64,000 nucleotides of DNA, taken from Actinobacillus genomosp. 1. GTDB lineage: Bacteria; Pseudomonadota; Gammaproteobacteria; Enterobacterales; Pasteurellaceae. Positions 58,260 to 64,000 of the stretch are shown in pieces (position 1 is the stretch's first letter; the number at the start of each line of letters is the position of its first letter). The notes below the pieces were generated by a model, which ran no database searches, was not told where the DNA came from, and saw nothing but the letters and a program-made list of their open reading frames with translations. The translations under genes and the position numbers were made by a program. The stretch is taken from NCBI RefSeq assembly GCF_029774175.1, contig NZ_CP103834.1, positions 320,501 through 384,500 of the forward strand. The letters are read 5' to 3'.

Positions 58260-59358
58260 TTAAAGCCCCGCTTTAAGGCTGGCTTCAATAAATTTGTCTA
58301 AATCACCGTCAAGTACCGCTTGGGTATTACGGTTTTCAACACCGGTACGCAAATCTTTAATGCGTGAATCATCTAATACGTATGAACGAATTTGGCTGCC
58401 CCAGCCGATATCCGATTTACTTTCTTCCATCGCTTGTTTTTCCGCATTCTTTTTCATCATTTCCATCTCGTATAATTTTGCTTTAAGCTGCTTCATACAT
58501 TGATCTTTGTTCTGATGTTGTGAACGACCATTCTGGCATTGCACCACAATACCGGATGGAATATGGGTAATACGCACCGCCGATTCGGTTTTATTAACGT
58601 GCTGACCTCCCGCACCGGACGCTCGGTACACATCAATACGTAAATCCGCCGGATTGATTTCGATATCAATATCATCATCAATTTCCGGATACACGAAAGC
58701 AGCCGCAAATGAAGTATGGCGGCGGTTATTCGAATCAAATGGCGATTTACGCACCAAACGGTGAATACCGGTTTCGGTACGCAACCAGCCGAACGCATAT
58801 TCGCCGGTGATTTTAACGGTTGCCGATTTTAAACCGGCTACATCACCGTCTGAAACCTCAATTAATTCGGTTTTAAAGCCTTTGCTTTCCGCCCAACGTA
58901 AATACATACGTAGTAACATTTCCGTCCAGTCTTGCGCTTCCGTACCGCCTGATCCGGCTTGTAAATCGACATAACAATCCGCCGCATCGTGCTGACCGCT
59001 AAACATACGTTGGAATTCAAGTTTCGCTAATTTTTCTTCTAATTCGTTGGCTTCTACTTGTGCTTCATTAAACGTATCTTCATCTTCCGCTTCTACGGCT
59101 AATTCGATTAAGCCTTCAACATCTTCCACACCTTGATCTAGTGTACGGATCGTATTGACCACCATTTCTAACGCAGAGCGTTCTTTACCTAACGCTTGTG
59201 CTTTTTCCGGCGTATTCCAAATTTCCGGCTGTTCTAATTCGGCATTAACTTCTTCTAAACGCTCGACTTTGGCATCAAAGTCAAAGATACCCCCGAAGTA
59301 CATTAGTACGCTCGGTTAAATCGGCTAATTGAGTTTTAATTGGATTCAGTTCAAACAT
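58260..59358 (-). CDS. prfB: Peptide chain release factor 2, with programmed +1 frameshift
   Basis: RF2 terminates translation at UAA and UGA. The gene begins at the ATG at 59358 (MFELNPIKTQLADL). After 25 codons an in-frame TGA at 59283-59281 interrupts frame 0. The context GGGGGTATCTTTGAC (Shine-Dalgarno-like GGGGG, slippery CTT TGA C) matches the E. coli prfB autoregulatory frameshift. Decoding shifts +1 to GAC, giving 365 residues in total, the E. coli length. Visible landmarks include RKSPFDSNNRRHTSF with the SPF tripeptide (about 200-214) and ASGAGGQHVNKTESAVRI with GGQ (about 245-262). A frame opening at 59303 is only the post-shift part. A USS pair lies upstream. Confidence 0.96.
59281..59296 (-). 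promoter_or_regulatory. prfB programmed frameshift signal
   Basis: Read on the minus strand, GGGGGTATCTTTGAC carries an internal Shine-Dalgarno-like block three bases before CTT, followed by TGA C. This is the arrangement used by prfB autoregulation: low RF2 gives +1 slippage and more RF2. It is a normal feature, not a pseudogene. Confidence 0.95.
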
Positions 59359-59396
59359 TATTTTTCCCTCTTTTAAAATTGACCGAGAATTATAGC

Positions 59397-59454
59397 TCAA
59401 GCGGTCATTTTTTTGGGGATTTTTGCAAAAAATTGCTCAAATTTAACCGCTTGC
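59397..59454. repeat. Inverted uptake-signal pair between prfB and the WYL regulator
   Basis: CAAGCGGTC (about 59400-59408) faces AACCGCTTG (about 59444-59453), with AT-rich flanks between. It lies in the divergent gap and so cannot be a terminator for either gene. It is best read as an uptake signal. Confidence 0.8.
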
Positions 59455-59491
59455 CATTGCTATAATAAATAAAAAAACAAAGGAATAAATT

Positions 59492-60460
59492 ATGCCTAAA
59501 CGTCCCCAAAATATTCATAATACCCTTTTCCAATTGGAAATCTTACGTCGTATTCCAAAGGGAAAAGGGCGTTACATTACTGCAAAGCAATTACATTCCC
59601 AATTAGAAGAACTTGGTTTCGATAAAGATATTCGTACCGTACAGAGAACATTAAATATTTTGTGTGAACATTTTGATATTGAAAAAGATGATCGTGATAT
59701 TCAGCACGCTTACCGTTGGAAAGAACAAGCGAAAGGACTGGCAATTTCTACATTAACTGCTCACGAATCTTTATTATTAATGTTGGCGGAGGAACATTTA
59801 AAGAATTTGTTGCCGGCGAATTTAATGAAATCACTCAAACCGTTTTTTGATGAAGCACGTTATCAAAAACAATTTGGTAAAGAAACGCTTGAATATAAAT
59901 GGTTGGATAAAGTCAGCAGCGTACCGACCAGCCAGCCATTACTTCCTGCGAAAGTTTCTCCTGATATTTTTGAAGCAGTCAGTTCTGCATTATTTGAAAA
60001 TAAATTGCTGAATGTCGAATATCAGAATCAGCACGGTAAGAAAAATAAAGCACAAGTGATGCCACTTGCTTTGGTTCAACAAGGGGGGGCAATGTATTTG
60101 GTTGTGCAATATGAGGGGTTTGAAAATTATCGTCATCTTGCTTTACATCGTATTAAAAAAGCAACAGTTTCGACTTTTAGTTTTGAATATCCGAAAGATT
60201 TTAATCTTAAACATTATCAAGAACAGGGGAATTTCGGTTTTGGTGATGGCAGTATGGTTAAATTGACTTTCTCTATTTCTCATTCTGCAGGTTTTCACTT
60301 AACTGAAACACCGCTTTCAAAAGATCAGCAAATTTTAGAAGAAACCGAAGCGTTTTACCGAATCCAAGCTACTGTTCCCGATAATGAAATGCTAACTTGG
60401 TGGATTCGTAAATTTGGGGAGGATATTTGGGATATTAAAAGAGAAGCAATTTCAGAGTAA
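59492..60460 (+). CDS. WYL-domain transcriptional regulator
   Basis: WYL-domain proteins combine an HTH with a ligand-sensing domain and often control defence or DNA-repair genes. The 322-residue protein has an N-terminal winged-helix region (about residues 10-75, KGRYITAKQLHSQLEELGFDKDIRTVQRTLNIL), a WYL-type domain (about 155-235; AMYLVVQYEGFENYRHLALHRIKKA; the core WYL is replaced by MYL) and a WCX C-terminal part (about 240-320). The ATG follows AAAGGAAT. It is convergent with the RhuM-Doc gene, and a perfect hairpin separates them. The target genes are unknown; neighbours downstream are candidates. Confidence 0.8.
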   Translation: MPKRPQNIHNTLFQLEILRRIPKGKGRYITAKQLHSQLEELGFDKDIRTVQRTLNILCEHFDIEKDDRDIQHAYRWKEQAKGLAISTLTAHESLLLMLAEEHLKNLLPANLMKSLKPFFDEARYQKQFGKETLEYKWLDKVSSVPTSQPLLPAKVSPDIFEAVSSALFENKLLNVEYQNQHGKKNKAQVMPLALVQQGGAMYLVVQYEGFENYRHLALHRIKKATVSTFSFEYPKDFNLKHYQEQGNFGFGDGSMVKLTFSISHSAGFHLTETPLSKDQQILEETEAFYRIQATVPDNEMLTWWIRKFGEDIWDIKREAISE

Positions 60461-60473
60461 TTAAGAATAAATC

Positions 60474-60506
60474 AAGCGGTAAGATTTACAATAAATCTTA
60501 CCGCTT
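60474..60506. terminator. Bidirectional hairpin between the WYL regulator and RhuM-Doc genes
   Basis: A perfect 15-bp stem (AAGCGGTAAGATTTA / TAAATCTTACCGCTT) closes a 3-nt loop. It uses the AAGCGGT core, as do other USS-derived hairpins here. It sits between the two convergent genes. Confidence 0.85.
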
Positions 60507-60510
60507 AACT

Positions 60511-61494
60511 TTAACGTTTTAACATATGCATTATTAATCTAATTAAAGTTTCTTTCTGCTTTGGATCGGATTCAGCAACTAATAATGTGAGTGCAGCAAG
60601 CCCAGTATCGTTAATAATTGGAATATTGTTTTGATTAAATAAGCGTTGATTTCTATGTAGAAAATCGACAAATAAGAAAGCGCCACTTCGTTTATTTCCA
60701 TCAGCAAACGGGTGATTTTTGACGACAAAGTAGAGTAAATGTGCTGCTTTTGCCTCAATACTTGGATAAGCAGGCTCACCGAATACGGTTTGTTCAAGAT
60801 TACCTAAAATAGCGGAAAGTCCGTTATCTCTCTCAAGCCCGAATAACTCGGAGGCTTCTCCTCGAACCATTAATTGTTGCTTTAATTCGTGTAATGCTTG
60901 TTTAGCCTGTTCAATGGTCGGTAATTTTCCTCCGACTTGAACTTTAGGTTCGATTAGCAATCCTTCATCATATTGTTGCAACCATAAAAACGTATGGGTA
61001 TAACGGCTAACAATATCCACTAAACCTCGCCCGCTTTCAATCGTTAGTTCCGAAGAGTTTGCCGTTTTTTGAATTAAGGCTAATGCTTGCTCTAATTCAT
61101 AGGCATTTTGTTGCAAACGTTTTTGATTAATAGCATAACCTTTTGTTAAATAATCTTTTAAACGAGTGGTCGCCCAAATACGAAATTGAGTGGCGGATTT
61201 GGATTTTACACGATAGCCAACAGAAATGATGGCATCAAGATTATAGTGTTTGACTTGTCTGGTAACTTTACGATTACCCTCCAATCGAACTACCGAGAAA
61301 TCCTTGGTAGTTCGATTTTCTTCTAGTTCTTTCTCATTAAAAATATTCTTTAAATGTAAACTGATATTATCCGTTGAGGTTTCAAAAATCTTCGCCATTT
61401 GGGCTTGTGAAAGCCAAACGTTTTCATTTTCAAAGCGAACTTCAACTTGAGTTGATCCGTCTTCAGCTTGATAGATTTCGATTGGGTTTGTCAT
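60511..61494 (-). CDS. RhuM-Doc fusion protein (virulence RhuM domain plus Fic/Doc domain)
   Basis: The 327-residue product joins two modules. Residues about 5-125 read as a RhuM domain (VWLSQAQMAKIFETSTDNISLHLKNIF, FSVVRLEGNRKVTRQVKHYNLDAIISVGYRVKSKSATQFRIWA in parts). A helical linker follows, and residues about 155-325 form a Fic/Doc-like domain with HPFADGNKRSGAFLF at 261-275, close to the Doc pattern HxFxxxNKR. Doc toxins phosphorylate EF-Tu; RhuM function is unknown. No antitoxin gene is recognisable next door; the RhuM part may regulate in cis, which is inference. AAAGGAGAG precedes the ATG at 61494. It is convergent with the WYL gene. Confidence 0.8.
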   Translation of the reverse strand: MTNPIEIYQAEDGSTQVEVRFENENVWLSQAQMAKIFETSTDNISLHLKNIFNEKELEENRTTKDFSVVRLEGNRKVTRQVKHYNLDAIISVGYRVKSKSATQFRIWATTRLKDYLTKGYAINQKRLQQNAYELEQALALIQKTANSSELTIESGRGLVDIVSRYTHTFLWLQQYDEGLLIEPKVQVGGKLPTIEQAKQALHELKQQLMVRGEASELFGLERDNGLSAILGNLEQTVFGEPAYPSIEAKAAHLLYFVVKNHPFADGNKRSGAFLFVDFLHRNQRLFNQNNIPIINDTGLAALTLLVAESDPKQKETLIRLIMHMLKR

Positions 61495-61658
61495 ATTTCT
61501 CTCCTTTTATTGACATCATTACCTTAGTGGAATATGCAGAAATATATTTGAGTAGTTTTGCAATGTAGATCGAGGATTTACAAAAAATGAGTAAAATTGA
61601 TTCCCTTGTTGTAAGAGATTAGAATTTATATTATTCTTGAATAGAATATGATTTATTG

Positions 61659-61673
61659 CGACACAATGTGTCG
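61659..61673. promoter_or_regulatory. Perfect palindrome upstream of the UDG-like gene
   Basis: CGACACAATGTGTCG is a perfect 15-base palindrome (7-bp arms around one base). It lies ten bases before a TATAAT at 61684-61689 and 63 bases before the gene. A second, weaker inverted word TATTC-TT-GAATA lies at 61632-61643. This is an operator candidate. Confidence 0.6.
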
Positions 61674-61735
61674 TAGCGATGAGTATAATAATTTTAATAT
61701 TTTTTTATGGTAGGTATTTAGTTAAGGGTATTTTT

Positions 61736-62515
61736 ATGAAATACGAAGAAGATTTATCTCTTAGAGAAAAGTTAGAAAATCGTTATGCTACGATTTTAGA
61801 AAATCACGTTTCTTTGGTGGAAAAGATCCGTTCTTCAGGGAATTGGTCTAATATTCATTTAGGTTTTGTACCGGATGGGTACTCTAACGTGCCAGAAAAT
61901 CGTCGTATTTTAGTTATTGGAAGAGAAACAAGAGGTTGGTTTTCTGAAAAAAACTATCAAAAATATGGTTTAGCGGAAGTTAAATATATGGTTGATAAGA
62001 GTAAGGAGTATTTTGATAAGACAGCTAATCCGAAGAAAACAGGAAAAGGAAAGACGTTTTTTCATTTTATCCGTAAATTAACGAGAAATTTTAATGAGAA
62101 AGGTATTTTATGGGGGAATTTATACGCTTTTGATTTTAAAAAAGGTGATCCTAAAAAGAATAATGAGGGGATTTCTATTTTAGAATTAGAAATGCTGTCA
62201 GCTGAATTATTAAAGGCTCAAATTGAAATTTTAAAACCTCGTATTATTATTTTTGCTACAGGTAACGGTGGAGTAGATTCCAGAAAACGTACGTTTAATT
62301 TAGATTTTTCAGGCAAAGATGAGTTTTATGATAAGTCGGGGAATCTTTTACCTAAAAAATATGTAGAATTTTTTAAATTTTCCGAGCAAGCAGAACATAA
62401 TGAAATTTATTCAACCATAGACGGTTATCGAATTAGACATCCTAGCTCAAGATATAAAAAAGATAGTTATGCTAGGGACAGTTTGGTTAAGCACTTGCTG
62501 AATAAAAATTGTTAG
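61736..62515 (+). CDS. Uracil-DNA glycosylase-like fold protein, function unknown
   Basis: I infer a UDG-superfamily fold with limited confidence. From the ATG at 61736 (MKYEEDLSLREKLENRY, after AAGGG) the product is 259 residues; a longer frame from 61679 adds a hydrophobic non-conserved leader. Motif-like words are RILVIGRETRGWFS (about residues 57-70), GILWGNLYAFDF (about 123-134), EILKPRIIIFATG (about 164-176) and YRIRHPSSR (about 231-239), in the order of UDG motifs with a terminal HPS. The canonical water-activating Asp is not obvious. The gene has its own palindrome and promoter upstream and is followed by cobB. Composition is more AT-rich than its neighbours, hinting at transfer. Confidence 0.55.
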   Translation: MKYEEDLSLREKLENRYATILENHVSLVEKIRSSGNWSNIHLGFVPDGYSNVPENRRILVIGRETRGWFSEKNYQKYGLAEVKYMVDKSKEYFDKTANPKKTGKGKTFFHFIRKLTRNFNEKGILWGNLYAFDFKKGDPKKNNEGISILELEMLSAELLKAQIEILKPRIIIFATGNGGVDSRKRTFNLDFSGKDEFYDKSGNLLPKKYVEFFKFSEQAEHNEIYSTIDGYRIRHPSSRYKKDSYARDSLVKHLLNKNC

Positions 62516-62525
62516 TAAGATTTAT

Positions 62526-62548
62526 AAAAATGTTGTACTACATTTTTA
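62526..62548 (+). terminator. Weak hairpin between the UDG-like gene and cobB
   Basis: AAAAATGT / ACATTTTT pairs across a 6-base loop (TGTACT). The tail is AAATT and so not a strong terminator. cobB may be partly read through. Confidence 0.4.
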
Positions 62549-62570
62549 AATTAAAGCTTGGGAGTAAATA

Positions 62571-63290
62571 ATGAATAAAAATTTACCAAAAGTGGTGGTT
62601 TTAACTGGGGCGGGGATTTCTGCGGAATCAGGGATTGAAACTTTCCGAGCTAGCACCGGATTATGGGAAAATCATAAAGTCGATGATGTTGCAACCCCTG
62701 AAGGATTTATGCGTAATCCTGAATTAGTACAACGTTTTTATAATGCACGCCGGGCAAGGTTATTTGATGCAGATGTGCAACCTAATGCAGCACATTTAGC
62801 TTTAGCAGAATTAGAAGAAAAGCTAGGCGATAATTTCTTATTAGTCACACAAAATGTGGATAATTTACACGAACGTGCGGGCAGTAAACGTGTTGTACAT
62901 ATGCACGGAGAACTGCTTAAAGTACGTTGTGTAAGAAAGGGAACGGTATATGACTGGCAAGAAGATATTACGGATGAGAGCCTGTGCCAATGCTGCCAGC
63001 CTCCTCAAAAATTACGCCCACATATCGTTTGGTTTGGGGAAATGCCACTACAAATGAATCGTATTGAAGATGCTTTATGGGAATGTGATTACTTTATCTC
63101 GATTGGTACTTCTGGTAATGTTTATCCGGCAGCAGGCTTTGTGAATATTGCGGATCGAGCCGGTGCTGTGACGGTGGAGCTGAATTTAGAACCGAGTGAA
63201 AAACATTCCTCATTTCATAGTAGCCAGCAGGGAAAAGCAACTGAAATTGTGCCAAAATTTGTGAAAGAATTATTGGGTAAATATGTTTAA
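62571..63290 (+). CDS. cobB: NAD-dependent protein deacylase CobB (SIR2 family)
   Basis: CobB removes acetyl and succinyl groups from lysines using NAD. The 239-residue protein has GAGISAESGIETFRAS (about residues 13-28), the Tyr/Arg pair of dual-specificity enzymes in YNARRARL (about 57-64), TQNVDNLHERAG (about 92-103), the catalytic His in HMHGE (about 110-114), zinc cysteines (VRC, then CQCC) and IGTSGNVYPAAG (about 184-195). It follows E. coli CobB closely, without the latter's long N-terminal extension. TGGGAG precedes the ATG. The last eight bases overlap the start of the PP2C gene. Confidence 0.94.
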   Translation: MNKNLPKVVVLTGAGISAESGIETFRASTGLWENHKVDDVATPEGFMRNPELVQRFYNARRARLFDADVQPNAAHLALAELEEKLGDNFLLVTQNVDNLHERAGSKRVVHMHGELLKVRCVRKGTVYDWQEDITDESLCQCCQPPQKLRPHIVWFGEMPLQMNRIEDALWECDYFISIGTSGNVYPAAGFVNIADRAGAVTVELNLEPSEKHSSFHSSQQGKATEIVPKFVKELLGKYV

Positions 63291-64000
63291 TATTTATTTT
63301 ACTCAACAATCGGCTAAACATAAAAGAGTAAACCAAGATGCGTTATTTAATGGCATTGAGGTTTACCAAAATATTTTGAAATTAGCAGAAAAGGTCATGT
63401 TGCAGAAAGAATCTGTAATTATCGGTATTGCTGATGGGGTTTCTCATAGCCCAAACTCCCAGCTAGCAAGCCGATTTTTTATGAATCAATTAAAAACTTG
63501 CGAAAGTCTTTCCGCTTCTTGGTTAGGTTATCAACATAAATTATTTTGCGAAACTTATTCAGAGAAATATTTAGGTAATGCGACTACATTCGTAGCTTGC
63601 CAAATAGATAATGATGGATTAGTTAATTTAATTAATGTTGGTAATAGTCGAGCATATAAAATCTCAGAGAATGGAAAATGGCAACAGATAAGCCAAGATC
63701 ATACTTTAATTTCAAGATTAAAAGCAGATGGAATCGCAATAGAGGATGTGGAGTATTCCGGTCTATATAATGGATTGGAGTCTTGCTTAATTGCAGACTT
63801 TGAAGAAACGGATTTTCAAATTTTTTCACATACCTTTTATTTACAACAAGATGAAGTTATTTTGCTTTGTTCTGATGGGCTGACTGATTTTATCCCAGAG
63901 AAGGTTCGAGAACAGATTTGGCAACAGTATGAAAATATTGAAGAAAAAATTACCGCTTATAGAAAGTATGCAAAACGACAAAGATTTAATGATGATTTCT
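63283..64000 (+). CDS. PP2C-type protein phosphatase (partial, runs off the window)
   Basis: The frame opens at the ATG at 63283, inside the cobB stop region (8-base overlap), and stays open for 239 codons to the window edge, so it is incomplete at the C terminus. It has the PP2C metal and catalytic pattern: RVNQDA (residues 15-20), GIADGV (48-53, first metal Asp51), GNATTFVAC (98-106), NVGNSRAYK (118-126), CSDGLTDFI (196-204) and NDDFS near residue 235. It would remove phosphate from Ser/Thr residues. No kinase is visible in the window. The overlap implies translational coupling with the deacylase. Confidence 0.85.
   Translation, partial: MFNIYFTQQSAKHKRVNQDALFNGIEVYQNILKLAEKVMLQKESVIIGIADGVSHSPNSQLASRFFMNQLKTCESLSASWLGYQHKLFCETYSEKYLGNATTFVACQIDNDGLVNLINVGNSRAYKISENGKWQQISQDHTLISRLKADGIAIEDVEYSGLYNGLESCLIADFEETDFQIFSHTFYLQQDEVILLCSDGLTDFIPEKVREQIWQQYENIEEKITAYRKYAKRQRFNDDF

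Noticed and set aside
59281..59283. In-frame stop in prfB as a pseudogene mark
   Set aside because: The context is the canonical programmed +1 frameshift.
61679..61735. Hydrophobic leader on the UDG-like protein
   Set aside because: It lies over the promoter region; the ATG at 61736 has a ribosome-binding site.
1..64000. CRISPR arrays, insertion sequences and integrases
   Set aside because: No regular direct repeats with spacers, no transposase-like frames and no integrase were seen anywhere in the window.

Overview
The window is a gene-dense, fairly AT-rich stretch of a Pasteurellaceae chromosome. Gene content matches the Haemophilus/Actinobacillus group. The frequent 10-mer ACAAGCGGTC, often present as inverted pairs between genes, is the DNA uptake signal (USS) of the Actinobacillus pleuropneumoniae-type lineage rather than the AAGTGCGGT type of H. 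influenzae. I therefore infer A. pleuropneumoniae or a close relative. I see no insertion sequence, no rRNA operon and no CRISPR array. One tRNA (Asn) is present.

Layout. 0-13 kb: pgsA, a FetA/FrpB-type iron receptor behind a Fur-like site, uvrC, a TatD-family hydrolase, rep, the potABC polyamine importer without potD, ruvAB and ubiG. 13-20 kb: gyrA, an accessory Bro-N/DinD-like gene, the ABC-F gene uup, tcdA and a small periplasmic protein. 20-29 kb: the respiratory and envelope cluster cydA-cydB-cydX-ybgE-ybgC-tolQ-tolR-tolA-tolB-pal, preceded by an FNR-like site. 29-37.5 kb: a DMT exporter, djlA, dusC, a YcjF-like protein, the ABC-F gene yheS, a pair of tiny membrane-protein genes, moeA-moeB and tRNA-Asn. 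37.5-48 kb: ppk1-ppx, rlmD, a dGTPase, rapA and rluA. 48-59.4 kb: a candidate small RNA, ampD, rlmJ, pyrE, a MetE-like short protein convergent with metC, dsbB, nhaB and fadR (divergent), a PhoH-family ATPase, an AEC permease and prfB with its programmed frameshift.

59.4-64 kb is the most accessory-looking part: a WYL-domain regulator, a RhuM-Doc fusion, a gene with a probable uracil-DNA-glycosylase-like fold behind a perfect palindrome, a CobB sirtuin, and a PP2C-type protein phosphatase that overlaps cobB and runs off the end of the window.

The best candidates for undescribed biology are: (i) a compact transcription unit at 48027-48182, with a palindromic operator on a sigma-70 promoter followed by three consecutive hairpins, the last a terminator, looking like a regulated small RNA between rluA and ampD; (ii) the overlapping pair of tiny membrane proteins at 34987-35345; (iii) the accessory cluster from 59.5 kb to the window edge; (iv) a dispersed intergenic family carrying the word TTCCGTG; and (v) USS copies or inverted USS pairs inside coding sequence, translated as linkers or tails. 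All functional calls rest on reading motifs and family resemblance by eye; no database search was run.
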